64,000 nucleotides of DNA from Desulfurococcaceae archaeon AG1 (GCA_003116855.1 BEWT01000015.1:37398-101397), one strand, 5' to 3'. Shown: positions 26,464-35,344, numbered from the stretch's first letter. The notes: a model not told the origin generated them from the sequence alone. Made by a program: numbers and translations.

Positions 26464-28298
26464 CTAGACCTCCTTCTCATAAGCGCTATTGCTATACCTG
26501 CCATAACTAGGATTGCTATTATCACTGCCACCATGCTTATGTCTATAGCTTGCTCCGGCCGTGGTGTTGCTGGTGTCGTGACCTGTGGTGTTGTTTGTGG
26601 TGTTGTTATCTGTGGTGTTGGTGTTACCTCTGGTTTGAGGATCACTATTCCTGCTGAAGCGTTAGCCCTGAGTCCTATAGAGTCTGTGCAGCTCAGCGTG
26701 ATATTGATGATCCCTGGGTTTGTAAATGTATATGTTATGCTTGTTCCGCTCATAGATTTTTCTTCTATCCTCCATTCACAGGCATAGGGGGGAGTACCGC
26801 CCTCTATGACGGCTGTCAGTGTGGCTGTGAACGGTGCTGTTCCTGCTAGTGGTGATTTTATCGATACAGAGAATGTCTTGGGATAGGGTTTATAGCTTGT
26901 CAGGATTCTTGGGGCAACCTTTTCGGGTGGTATTGTTGCTATATATTCGCCTATTGTAAGGCCATATGTGTCAGAGTTGGGATCGTTGTCCACTATATAT
27001 CTAACTATATAGAATGGTCTTAGGGCCTGGTGATCCTCAGGCCTTATGGTCGTGATCCCCATAGGGGTTTCAAGTGTTAGCCCCTCTAGGAAGGCTATCA
27101 TCCTGTCCACGTTAAGGTCGGGCACTGCCTTAATCGCTTCGACTATGAACTGGGCGGTTGCGAAGGCGGGCGGGTGCCATAGATCTGGGACTCTTGCTCC
27201 TGAAAGCTTATCTAGGGCCTTGCATGGGTTACCCTTTAGAAAGTCGTATGGGTAGATGTTCTCCTCCTTCATCATCTTCTCAAGCACTCCATATAGAGGG
27301 GTCTGGCTAGCTCTGTTTCTCACATAGGCATCGTAGGTGACTGCTGTGAGGTTAATCAGGGATCCTTGGACCCCTGGTACACAGTTGTTTATATAGTTTG
27401 TTGTGAAGAGGTCTATCATGACGCTAGCCAACGGTATTCTCCCAAGCATGTTGAGGGCCGAGAGATCCCTTATTATTAGGCTGAAATCGCCTGCCCATAT
27501 TATCCCTAGCACCTCTGGGTTGGAGGCGTTTATCCTTAGCAGGTAGGGCTTAAAGTCTGTCGCTGTTAGGGGTACCCATTCAAGGGCGACAATCCTTGTT
27601 CCAGGGTATTTAGAGAGTGCTGCCTGGATCGACTCCATATATGACCAGCCGAACTCGTAATCAGCTGCTAGGAAGGCGAATTTCTTGTACCCTAGATTCT
27701 CAACCATGAAGTAGGTCATGGCTGCTGCATCCTGGTCGGTGTTCCTTGCAATTCTGAATACGTATTTGTTAAACACAGGATCTTGTGTTATTGATGCAGC
27801 GGCTGCTGGGAATACGAAGTATAGCTTTTTATACTGCTTGGCTATTGAGGCTAGGGTTACTGCTAGGCTGCTGAAGGTCTCTCCTGCGAGTATGTCTGCT
27901 CCCCACTCCTCTATGGCCTCCCTAGCCTTGGATATGGCTACATCGGGCTTCCCCTGCGTGTCGAATACTTTGACAACGATCCTCCTACCGTCTGGGAGGC
28001 TATATGAGGCCTCCTTAAGCCCCATCAAGAGTGCGAGATTCTCGGGTTTTTTATCACCTGTAGCGTATTCTAGGCCTAGGTGGAAGCCCTGTATAGCCCA
28101 TGTTCCATAGAAGTTCAGGGCAGGAGCTGTTCTAGGTTGGAAGAGTGCTATCTTGATCGTGCTTTTAGGGGCTTGGGCCGTTGCCACATTGGCTAGGGCT
28201 ACTAGTGTTGCTGCTAGGAGTATAGTTGCTATTACCAGGGATCCTATTTGTTTCAACCTATATCGAGACCTATACCATATACCCACGAGACCTACCAT
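26460..28298 (-). CDS. ABC substrate-binding protein with Ig/PKD-like domain and C-terminal anchor, importer 2
   Basis: The architecture is: N-terminal signal or anchor (about 20-42, ending NVATAQA), a type I ligand-binding domain beginning IKIALFQPRTAPALNFYG (about 50-470), a PKD/Ig-like beta domain (PFTATLTAVIEGGTPPYACEW to about 565), a Thr/Pro-rich stalk, and a C-terminal membrane span with RRRSR inside. The binding domain belongs to the LivK/urea/aromatic-acid group. It is the third gene of the operon, after the KAS III-like enzyme and hydrolase, which suggests that the ligand is a carboxylic acid or ester. The extra Ig-like domain may hold the receptor away from the membrane or within the S-layer. 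Confidence 0.85.
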   Translation of the reverse strand: MVGLVGIWYRSRYRLKQIGSLVIATILLAATLVALANVATAQAPKSTIKIALFQPRTAPALNFYGTWAIQGFHLGLEYATGDKKPENLALLMGLKEASYSLPDGRRIVVKVFDTQGKPDVAISKAREAIEEWGADILAGETFSSLAVTLASIAKQYKKLYFVFPAAAASITQDPVFNKYVFRIARNTDQDAAAMTYFMVENLGYKKFAFLAADYEFGWSYMESIQAALSKYPGTRIVALEWVPLTATDFKPYLLRINASNPEVLGIIWAGDFSLIIRDLSALNMLGRIPLASVMIDLFTTNYINNCVPGVQGSLINLTAVTYDAYVRNRASQTPLYGVLEKMMKEENIYPYDFLKGNPCKALDKLSGARVPDLWHPPAFATAQFIVEAIKAVPDLNVDRMIAFLEGLTLETPMGITTIRPEDHQALRPFYIVRYIVDNDPNSDTYGLTIGEYIATIPPEKVAPRILTSYKPYPKTFSVSIKSPLAGTAPFTATLTAVIEGGTPPYACEWRIEEKSMSGTSITYTFTNPGIINITLSCTDSIGLRANASAGIVILKPEVTPTPQITTPQTTPQVTTPATPRPEQAIDISMVAVIIAILVMAGIAIALMRRRSR

Positions 28299-28302
28299 AT
28301 TC

Positions 28303-29187
28303 TCACCTCCTTACAAAAGGTAGATCCAGGGTTTCTCCGTTAATCATTAGGGGCTCCTTTACAGGTTCATATTCTCCTCTCTCAACTGCTGCTATGAATC
28401 TCCTCACAATGTTATTGAACTCCCTAGCCCTCTCTATGTTAACCACATGCCCGGCTCCCTTGAATATTATTAGTGTTGAGTTCTTGATCTTTGAGTGGAG
28501 CTTGAACGCATTAGACAGAGGAACTACTCTATCAGCCTCTCCGTGTATTATTAGCACTGGGCATTCTATCCTCGATACCGAGGCAGAGGCGTCGAAACCC
28601 AGTATAGCCATGGTCTGGTTCATGTAGGCATCATAGGGTTGTGGCTCTCTAACCCTAAGATCTATTAGTTTCTCGAAGAGATCCTTGTTACTCTCGATCC
28701 ATGTTTTTGATAGTGCGTAGCTCATCTTATACCTATATAGATCCTTCTCATCCTTAACATGGGGAGGCGGGGGTCCATACATGGCTTTTAGCGTCTCCTC
28801 GGGGGGTCTCTCTATATCCTTACCCCCATGATGTGTGGCTACGAGTATTAGTGATCTAACCCTCTCTGGGTATTTCAGTGCAAACTGCTGTGCTATCATC
28901 CCTCCCATCGATACCCCAAGTATGTGTGCCGATGCTACACCTAGGTTGTCGAGCACCGCTTTTAGATCTTCGGCGAAGAGATCCATGGTGTAGGGGTATT
29001 GCGGTTTATCAGACTTCCCAACACCTCGGTTGTCAAACGCTATTACCATATGGTCTCTGGATAGATCCTCGATCTGTAGGATCCACATCCACATAGCATA
29101 TCCAAGCCCTTCAACGAGGGTTAGCGGGGGGCCTGAGCCCCTCACCTCATAGTAGATCTTGGCGTCACGGGATACTACGTATGGCAT
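28303..29187 (-). CDS. Alpha/beta hydrolase
   Basis: The fold and triad are clear: nucleophile elbow GVSMGG with Ser93, acid in HGEADRVVP and histidine in GAGHVVNIE, plus the DNRGVGKSD segment near residue 52. At 294 residues it resembles esterases, lactonases (3-oxoadipate enol-lactonase type) and ring-cleavage C-C hydrolases. It is the second gene of the operon, starting directly after the KAS III-like gene and 4 bases before the binding-protein gene, so its substrate is probably related to the imported ligand. Confidence 0.87.
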   Translation of the reverse strand: MPYVVSRDAKIYYEVRGSGPPLTLVEGLGYAMWMWILQIEDLSRDHMVIAFDNRGVGKSDKPQYPYTMDLFAEDLKAVLDNLGVASAHILGVSMGGMIAQQFALKYPERVRSLILVATHHGGKDIERPPEETLKAMYGPPPPHVKDEKDLYRYKMSYALSKTWIESNKDLFEKLIDLRVREPQPYDAYMNQTMAILGFDASASVSRIECPVLIIHGEADRVVPLSNAFKLHSKIKNSTLIIFKGAGHVVNIERAREFNNIVRRFIAAVERGEYEPVKEPLMINGETLDLPFVRR

Positions 29188-30195
29188 TCATCCCCACCTC
29201 AGTACGGTGGCTCCCCATAAGAAACCGGTACCCCCTGATGCTAGGACTACTACGGAGCCGTCCTTGATGAGGCCTTTTTTGATCCCTATATCAAGTCCTA
29301 TAATCATATCGCTACTCTGTGTGTGTCCATAGTCCTCGAGATATGGTGCTTTTGCCTCCTCTAGGCCGAGTTCTTTCACAATCTCTCTGTGGAAGCTTCT
29401 CTTCATATGGTTGATCACCAAGAGATCTACATCCTTAACCGTATACCCACTCCTATCTAGGGCTTCTCTTATTACTCTAACGAAGTTCTCCTTGCTTGTT
29501 TTTGTGAGGTCGCTTCTCACTTGGTCTTTATCGATCAAGCTATCGAAGTAAGGCCTCTCTATGTATTCTGGGTTCTTGTTATCTCTGAATATAATAGCGC
29601 CGAGGGACTTTACAACAACCATGTTCCAGAACCTCCCATCACTTATAAAAGAGCTTTCAAGTACTCTGTTCTTCATATATGATCTAGATACTACTACTGC
29701 TGAGGCGCCATCAGCAAAGTCGGAGATCCAGGTGGTGTTAGGGTTCTTATAATTAACTAGGTAGGATTCCTTAGATGCTGCTACTAATAATATGTTCTCG
29801 GCAAGATCGCTGATCCTCTTGGCTATGGCGAGCCCCACAACATAGCCAACACACATTGCGACTATGTCAAAGGCGAAAGCGTTTTTGGCTCCAAGGGCAT
29901 CCTGGATTCTTGTTGACATCATCCACACACCATAGTCTTTAAACTCGCTACCAACATAGAGAATAGCCCTTATATCGTCAGGCCCGATCCCTAGCTTCTT
30001 TGACGCCTCTATGGCGTTCGCGACAGCCTTTATAGCCATTTCAGAGGGCATCTCATGATGATCGCTGATCCTCTTGATCCTCCACCCCTGTTTCTCCTCG
30101 ATAACTTCCTTTGGGATTCCGGATGCTCTTGATATTTCATAACTAGTAATTACACGTTCTGGTAAGTATATTCCATAACTAACTATCCCAACCAT
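29188..30195 (-). CDS. KAS III-like thiolase-superfamily enzyme with an altered Asn position
   Basis: The 335 residues cover a complete FabH/HMG-CoA-synthase-like fold. The nucleophile is Cys115 in DIVAMCVGYVVGL and the histidine is His263 in VINHMKRSF. The asparagine of the FabH triad (YGNTSxAS) is replaced by His291 in DYGHTQSSD, so it is not an ordinary fatty-acid initiation enzyme. The glycine-rich end SGGTGFLWGATVLRW is normal. As first gene of the operon with a hydrolase and an importer, it may condense or cleave a CoA ester. The ATG at 30195 fits a TATA box at 30231-30240. Confidence 0.82.
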   Translation of the reverse strand: MVGIVSYGIYLPERVITSYEISRASGIPKEVIEEKQGWRIKRISDHHEMPSEMAIKAVANAIEASKKLGIGPDDIRAILYVGSEFKDYGVWMMSTRIQDALGAKNAFAFDIVAMCVGYVVGLAIAKRISDLAENILLVAASKESYLVNYKNPNTTWISDFADGASAVVVSRSYMKNRVLESSFISDGRFWNMVVVKSLGAIIFRDNKNPEYIERPYFDSLIDKDQVRSDLTKTSKENFVRVIREALDRSGYTVKDVDLLVINHMKRSFHREIVKELGLEEAKAPYLEDYGHTQSSDMIIGLDIGIKKGLIKDGSVVVLASGGTGFLWGATVLRWG

Positions 30196-30213
30196 GAAAA
30201 ATAACTCCCTACA

Positions 30214-30226
30214 TAGTGACTCACTA
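30214..30226. promoter_or_regulatory. Palindrome TAGTGACTCACTA at the promoter of the importer 2 operon
   Basis: The perfect palindrome (six-base arms around C) sits between the minus-strand TATA box (30231-30240) and the start of the KAS III-like gene. A repressor bound here would block transcription. Related half-sites occur at 30275-30287 and 33434-33453, next to a TetR-type regulator gene. This makes it the best operator candidate in the window. Confidence 0.6.
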
Positions 30227-30262
30227 GTAAGAATATAAAGCTTTTTCTCTCTAGACTATACT

Positions 30263-30287
30263 AATATTTATAAATAGTGGTTCATAG
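30263..30287 (+). promoter_or_regulatory. TATA box and degenerate operator before the plus-strand acyl-CoA ligase
   Basis: ATATTTATAAATAG (30263-30276) is the TATA region for the gene starting at 30307. It is followed directly by TAGTGGTTCATAG (30275-30287), an imperfect version of TAGTGACTCACTA. The site is in the same position relative to its TATA box as the palindrome on the other side of this divergent promoter. Confidence 0.5.
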
Positions 30288-30306
30288 TAAATAGATATTG
30301 GTGGGT

Positions 30307-31881
30307 ATGCAACCAAACCTCCTTGGGCAGTATATCCAGGCTAAGGATATACTCGAAGAGGCTGAGAGGATATACTCTTCGAGAACAGCAATTATCGACT
30401 ACGTGTCAGGCTATAAATATAGCTATAGCGATCTCGGGAGAAGATCTTCAAAAATAGCCAGATTTCTCCAAGACCTTTCGCTAAAACCTGGTGATAGGAT
30501 CGCTTATATGCTCACTAACAGGATTGAGTGCATAGATCTGTTTAAGGTATCAGGAATGCTAGGACTCATACTTGTACCACTTAACTGGAGGTTATTGGGA
30601 GGCGAGCTTAGAAGCATTATCAGGAATACCGCTCCTAAAGTGATATTCTATGAATCAGTATTCAGAGATCTCGCAGCAGAGGCTCTTAAAGGCATCAACG
30701 GGATCTTTAGGGTGGTTGTTGATGGCGAACCAAGAGAGGATGAGTATAGCTATGAGGAAGCCCTTAAGGCAGAGGGTATCAAGATCTCGAGAAAGGCCTC
30801 TCTTGAGGAGCCGCGGATGATCCTATATACTGGCGGGACTACAGGGATTCCTAAAGGTGCTGTGATATCTAATAGACAGATCCTCTTTAACATATTCTCA
30901 GAGATTCTGACGTGGAGGTTAAGAGAGGATCATAGGACGATCACACTGCTACCTTTATTCCACACCGGAGGATGGAACTTATTGATCCTGCCTCTTTTGG
31001 CCAGAGGAGGCATGATTTATATGATTAGGAGATTCGATCCGAAGCTATTCCTGGAGATCATAGAGACCGAGAAAGGGCCTTTCACGATATTCGGTGTTCC
31101 TACTATGTACTATATGATCTCTAAGCATAGAGACTTTAGAGAAGCTTCTTTCAGGAACGTTGAGTGGATGATGAGCGGGGGTTCCCATATAGACAAGAGG
31201 ATCTTGGAGGAGTTCTGGGCGAAAAATGTGAAGATGGCTCAGGGTTATGGGAGCACCGAAGCAGGGCCTAATAATCTAACACCTCCTATACAGGATCTAT
31301 CTCTCGACGATATGAAGAAGAAGTGGAGGAGCGTTGGTAAGCCATTCGCCTTTAACGAAGTATTTGTAGTTGATGATAACGGGAACATACTGGGTCCTAA
31401 TCAGTATGGGGAGCTGGTGTTCTGCGGTCCTCTAGTCTTCTCAGGATACTGGGGAATGCCTGAGGAAACAAAGCTTGTGCTTAGGGATGGATGTGTATAT
31501 ACTGGAGATATAGGTTTCTACGATGATGAGGGTTATTTCTATATAGTTGATAGGAAGAAGGATATTATAAAGAGCGGCGGGGAGCAGGTATACCCGAGGG
31601 AGATAGAGGAGCTCGTGCTCCAACACCCAGCTGTTGAGGACTGTGCAGTTATACCTGTTCCGGATGAGAAGTGGGGAGAGGTTCCCAAGCTGGTTGTTAA
31701 ATTGAGAAGCGGTTTGGGGATCACCAAACACGAGATCCTGAGCTTCCTCGAAGGGAAGATAGCTAGGTATAAGATGCCTAAATATGTAGCGGTAGTCGAT
31801 GAGATACCTAGAAACCCTGCGGGGAAGATCCTAAAGAGGGTTCTGATCGAGAAGCACGGGTCCCCGATCGATGAGATCTAG
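30307..31881 (+). CDS. AMP-forming acyl-CoA ligase, divergent from the importer 2 operon
   Basis: Full-length ligase of about 524 residues: P-loop LYTGGTTGIPKGA, FHTGGWN, GYGSTEAGP core, YTGDIGFYDDEGYFYIVDRKKD hinge region and C-terminal lysine in PRNPAGKILKR. The ATG at 30307 has a GGTG ribosome site just upstream and a transcript start predicted near 30298. A TTG at 30298 is less likely. It is divergent from the importer operon and converges, 8 bases away, with a paralogous ligase. It probably activates the imported acid to its CoA ester. Confidence 0.9.
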   Translation: MQPNLLGQYIQAKDILEEAERIYSSRTAIIDYVSGYKYSYSDLGRRSSKIARFLQDLSLKPGDRIAYMLTNRIECIDLFKVSGMLGLILVPLNWRLLGGELRSIIRNTAPKVIFYESVFRDLAAEALKGINGIFRVVVDGEPREDEYSYEEALKAEGIKISRKASLEEPRMILYTGGTTGIPKGAVISNRQILFNIFSEILTWRLREDHRTITLLPLFHTGGWNLLILPLLARGGMIYMIRRFDPKLFLEIIETEKGPFTIFGVPTMYYMISKHRDFREASFRNVEWMMSGGSHIDKRILEEFWAKNVKMAQGYGSTEAGPNNLTPPIQDLSLDDMKKKWRSVGKPFAFNEVFVVDDNGNILGPNQYGELVFCGPLVFSGYWGMPEETKLVLRDGCVYTGDIGFYDDEGYFYIVDRKKDIIKSGGEQVYPREIEELVLQHPAVEDCAVIPVPDEKWGEVPKLVVKLRSGLGITKHEILSFLEGKIARYKMPKYVAVVDEIPRNPAGKILKRVLIEKHGSPIDEI

Positions 31882-31888
31882 TGATCTG

Positions 31889-33442
31889 TCAAGATCCCTG
31901 TTGCTTTAGAAGCTCTGAGAACTTTTTCTTCAAATATACATAATCCACCTTACCTACTGCGGTTTTTGGGATTTCGTGGACTATCCATACATACTTAGGG
32001 ATCTTATACCCAGCTATCCTTCCCCTCAGAAAATCCCTTATAGCCTGGGGATCTATTTGATAGCCTGCTCTGGGCTTTATAGCTGCTGCTACAGCTTCTC
32101 CCCATTTCTCGTCAGGGACTCCAAAGACAGCTACCTCCTCTACTCCTGGATGCTCCCTAATACGCTCTTCCACCTCGAAGGGGTATATATTCTCCCCACC
32201 GCTCTTTATCATGAACTTCTTCCTCTCGACGAAATAGTAGTGTCCATCCTCATCCTTGATGAACAGATCTCCCGTTCTCACCCACCCATCTTCTGTAATC
32301 GTTTCTTTTGTTTCCTCTGGTCTCTTCCAATATCCTGAGAAGGTTATAGGGCCTCTCACGAGTAGCTCGCCCACTTCGCCTGGCCTGGCTTCGGTTCCAT
32401 CATCTTTAACGATCTTTAGCTCGGCGAAGAGGCTCTGCTTTCCAACACTCATTGGCTTCTTCTCCATATCCTCTGGTGGTGTGTAGAGTAGGTTGGGGCC
32501 TGCTTCTGTTAGCCCATATCCTTGGAAGTATCTGACCCCTTTATCCCAGTAGATCTTTACAAGGCTATAGGGACTCATGCCCCCACCGCTTTTGAAGAAC
32601 TTAATATTCTTGAAGCTTGCATCTTTGAACTTGGGGGATTTTGTTAACATGTAGAAGGCTGTTGGTACGGCTATCACTAATGTGCATTTCTCTTTCTCTA
32701 TAATGTCTAGCGCCTCTTCAGGATCGAATCTCTTTGTAATAATAATCCTCCCCCCGATCATGTAGAGGGGTATTGTTATCACATGCCAGCCTCCTGTATG
32801 AAATAGCGGGAAGAAGAGAGGAGCTATATCGTCTCTTGTAAGGCCCCAACTAATTATTGTGTTTATCGCATTCCATATAACCTGCCTGTAGGGTATCATA
32901 GCAGCCTTAAGAGTACCCGTGGTTCCCCCGGTGTATAGAAGCATGCTTATATCGCTACCCCTGACATTCTCCTTTCTATAGTCCCTCTGGATTTGTCTCT
33001 TATAGATCCCTCTGAGGGTCTCTATCTTCTCTATCAGCGGTCTGGGGGAGCTGATTTTTAAGGCCTGTTCTAATAGATCCTTGAGCTCTTCTTGATAGAA
33101 TATTAGCGAGGGCTCCACATCGTCTATCATAAACGCTAGATCCTTAGGCGTGGCTCTCCAGCTCAGTGGAGCCAGTATTGCTCCTTTTTTAATGGTTGCC
33201 AGGTAGACGAAAACATACTCAGCGTTGTTATACGATAGAACTGCAACCCTATCTCCCTTCCCAACCCCGATCTCTTCCAGCATGGAGGCAATATTATCAG
33301 CAGCCTTAGCAGCGTCACGGTAGCTATACTCTTCCCTAGATCCCCATGAGTAGTCAACAATAGCTATTCTATCAGGATATAGTCTTGCCCCGACTTCGGC
33401 TAGGTCGGGGACTGGGTGTTCATAAGCATTATTGTGATTCAT
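31889..33442 (-). CDS. AMP-forming acyl-CoA ligase, divergent from the tandem-TetR gene
   Basis: A 517-residue ligase with P-loop LYTGGTTGTLKAA, FHTGGWH, GYGLTEAGP, RTGDLFIKDEDGHYYFVERKK and the C-terminal lysine in PKTAVGKVDY. The usual PKG of the P-loop reads LKA. It shares the GGTTG and FHTGGW variants with the ligase at 30307, so the two are paralogues, encoded tail to tail. The ATG at 33442 lies inside a palindrome of TAGTGA type and about 27 bases from a TATA-like element, fitting a leaderless, repressor-controlled message. Confidence 0.9.
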   Translation of the reverse strand: MNHNNAYEHPVPDLAEVGARLYPDRIAIVDYSWGSREEYSYRDAAKAADNIASMLEEIGVGKGDRVAVLSYNNAEYVFVYLATIKKGAILAPLSWRATPKDLAFMIDDVEPSLIFYQEELKDLLEQALKISSPRPLIEKIETLRGIYKRQIQRDYRKENVRGSDISMLLYTGGTTGTLKAAMIPYRQVIWNAINTIISWGLTRDDIAPLFFPLFHTGGWHVITIPLYMIGGRIIITKRFDPEEALDIIEKEKCTLVIAVPTAFYMLTKSPKFKDASFKNIKFFKSGGGMSPYSLVKIYWDKGVRYFQGYGLTEAGPNLLYTPPEDMEKKPMSVGKQSLFAELKIVKDDGTEARPGEVGELLVRGPITFSGYWKRPEETKETITEDGWVRTGDLFIKDEDGHYYFVERKKFMIKSGGENIYPFEVEERIREHPGVEEVAVFGVPDEKWGEAVAAAIKPRAGYQIDPQAIRDFLRGRIAGYKIPKYVWIVHEIPKTAVGKVDYVYLKKKFSELLKQQGS

Positions 33443-33453
33443 TAGTGAATCAC
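33434..33453. promoter_or_regulatory. Palindrome with TAGTGAATCAC at the start of the minus-strand ligase
   Basis: GTGATTCA-TTAG-TGAATCAC is a 20-base inverted repeat with perfect eight-base arms. It covers the ATG at 33442 and the expected transcript start. It shares TAGTGAnTCAC with the palindrome at 30214-30226. It lies 75 bases from the divergent gene for a tandem-TetR regulator. Confidence 0.6.
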
Positions 33454-33527
33454 CGTTTAATAATACATAAAGAAGAGGGATAAATTTTTACACATACTAT
33501 CTCTAATATTAGTTAGGAAGCCCGGAT

Positions 33528-34742
33528 ATGCCTCGTAGGAGTAGCGCTAATATAGCTAGGCAGAAAATAATAGAGTCTTTCTCGAAATTGGCACTTAAGA
33601 AAAGCTATAAAGATATATCGCTTAAAGAGATCTCAGAGCTAGCAGGGATCTCCGTTCCTTCTTTCTATACTTATTTCGATTCAAAGGAGGATATGCTTAG
33701 ATACTATATAGACTATTCCCTTGAGCATCTAGAAAAGGCGATAAGCTCGCACCTTAGTCAGGCGGCCAGCGTTAGCATAACGATCAGGTATCTTCTACAT
33801 ATACTCTCTACACTTCTCGAGGACAGGATCCTAACGGCTTTTCACAGAGTCTTTCGGGAATACGAGTTTGTGGAAAAGAGCCTTGCTAAGCTATACTATA
33901 GGAGGCTCTTTGACCTGCTTAGGAGCTTTATTGGAGAGAGGCTCTATGAGCTCAGCTACCAGGATCCTAGGATAATATCGCTGGCCATAGTTGGGAGCTC
34001 TAGCTTTATATACCTCTTCAGAAAGATCTTCAACCTAGAAGGGAACATATTGATCGATATAGAGGTTTCAGGGGATCTTGTGCTCAAGGGGCTAGGATCT
34101 CAGAAGATCCCTAAGATAACCCCAATAAAGGAACCACCAAGCCTCATGGAGCTCATAGAGAAATATAATGTGCTTGAGGCTCCAGGGATTCCTAGGGGTA
34201 AGAAGCCCATTCTGATATCAACCCTCGATATACTTAACTCTAAAGGTTTCAAGGATACTAAGATCTATGAGATCATGGATAGAGCTGGCTATTCTGTAGG
34301 TTCTTTCTACAAGATCTATAGGAGTAAGGAGGAGCTTTTAGAAGATCTGGTGATCATTATAGGGAGGGTTTTGCGAAGATATCTATCCGAATGCATAGAG
34401 GGTATAGAGGATCCTGTTGAGACCGAGGCTAAAGGATCAGCATGCTTCCTTGGCTTTATTAGGAGGAATGAGAATATCTACAGAATAGTTAGAGAGTCAG
34501 AATACATAGATCCTAGTATAGCCGCGAAATACTACGTACCATTTCTAAGGAGATATGCAGAAAGACTAAATACAAAGGCAGAAAGGGGGCTTATAAGGAC
34601 GTTCAACGCAGAATCACTAGCAATAGCTCTCATGGGGATAAATCACATAGCAGGCATAGCGGCTCGAATGTTAGAGGAGATAGATGAAAAAACGGTTCTA
34701 GAAGGGCTGACACAGATATATGCTAAAGGTGTTCTCTTTTAA
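33528..34742 (+). CDS. Regulator with two TetR-type DNA-binding domains in one chain
   Basis: The 404-residue protein contains two TetR_N helix-turn-helix units: residues about 11-58 (SLKEISELAGISVPSFYTYFDSKE split around the turn) and about 226-273 (KIYEIMDRAGYSVGSFYKIYRSKE). Each is followed by a helical ligand-domain-like region. Normal TetR proteins have one unit and about 200 residues, so this looks like a fused duplication that could act as a built-in dimer. The gene is divergent from an acyl-CoA ligase with a palindrome at its start. By analogy with archaeal FadR-type TetR repressors, the ligand may be an acyl-CoA. Confidence 0.85.
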   Translation: MPRRSSANIARQKIIESFSKLALKKSYKDISLKEISELAGISVPSFYTYFDSKEDMLRYYIDYSLEHLEKAISSHLSQAASVSITIRYLLHILSTLLEDRILTAFHRVFREYEFVEKSLAKLYYRRLFDLLRSFIGERLYELSYQDPRIISLAIVGSSSFIYLFRKIFNLEGNILIDIEVSGDLVLKGLGSQKIPKITPIKEPPSLMELIEKYNVLEAPGIPRGKKPILISTLDILNSKGFKDTKIYEIMDRAGYSVGSFYKIYRSKEELLEDLVIIIGRVLRRYLSECIEGIEDPVETEAKGSACFLGFIRRNENIYRIVRESEYIDPSIAAKYYVPFLRRYAERLNTKAERGLIRTFNAESLAIALMGINHIAGIAARMLEEIDEKTVLEGLTQIYAKGVLF

Positions 34743-34763
34743 TCCTATATATAGTAGATCGAC
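34736..34763 (+). repeat. Weak CRISPR-repeat-like element overlapping the end of the regulator gene
   Basis: The 28-base stretch begins CTTTTAATCCTAT and ends AGTAGATCGAC. Relative to the element at 36853 it has two substitutions near the start and a four-base insertion, but it shares the 3' end GTAGATCGAC exactly. It overlaps the stop codon of the tandem-TetR gene, so chance similarity is possible. Confidence 0.3.
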
Positions 34764-35344
34764 TTTATCGCTAGATCCATGCTTATCTAGCTTATAAGCT
34801 TTGCCAATCTGATATGGGGAAGATAACCGGGATCGGAGACTGTTTAATGATTCCTAAATAGTCTGTATTATGCTTCTATTCGATCTATTCAGCTTACAAT
34901 GTTAAGCACTCTTCAGAGATATTCCTGGGATCCATGGGTGTGGGCTTAAATCTACCCCATGATCTATACACGGGATCTTTCCAACTGGCAGGAATAATCC
35001 ACAACAATTAATATTATAAGGCTCTTTTGTTTATATGCATTTGAGTTTCTCTATATCTTACAGCTCTGCCTCTTAGACATATAAACATAGTGATTGGTTT
35101 TGTTGAAAACCAAGCGATTCTAAGAACATTTCTGGAGAAGCAGTCTTAACTATGGCGAAGAAATGATATATTGATGTGAGTTATTGGCAGGAAGTGAGAC
35201 GTCTTATCTTTTAGTGATTGTTGGTGTTATATTTATTATAGGTTAAAGAAAATGAAACTTCGTTTTTATGTATTAATATATGAGTGCTTGTGGTGACTTC
35301 ATCAGCGCTTTAGGAAAAATATATAAGCGACTTTATGTAATAAG
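34764..35344. other. A/T-rich intergenic stretch with two hairpins
   Basis: No protein gene is recognisable. A 10-base imperfect inverted repeat (AGACTGTTTA/TAAATAGTCT, 34837-34864) and a perfect one (TTGGTTTT-GTTG-AAAACCAA, 35094-35113) are present. The second shares GTTGAAAACCA with the intergenic sequence near 8657. The TATA box AATATATAAG (35318-35327) at the right end serves the TusA gene. Confidence 0.45.
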
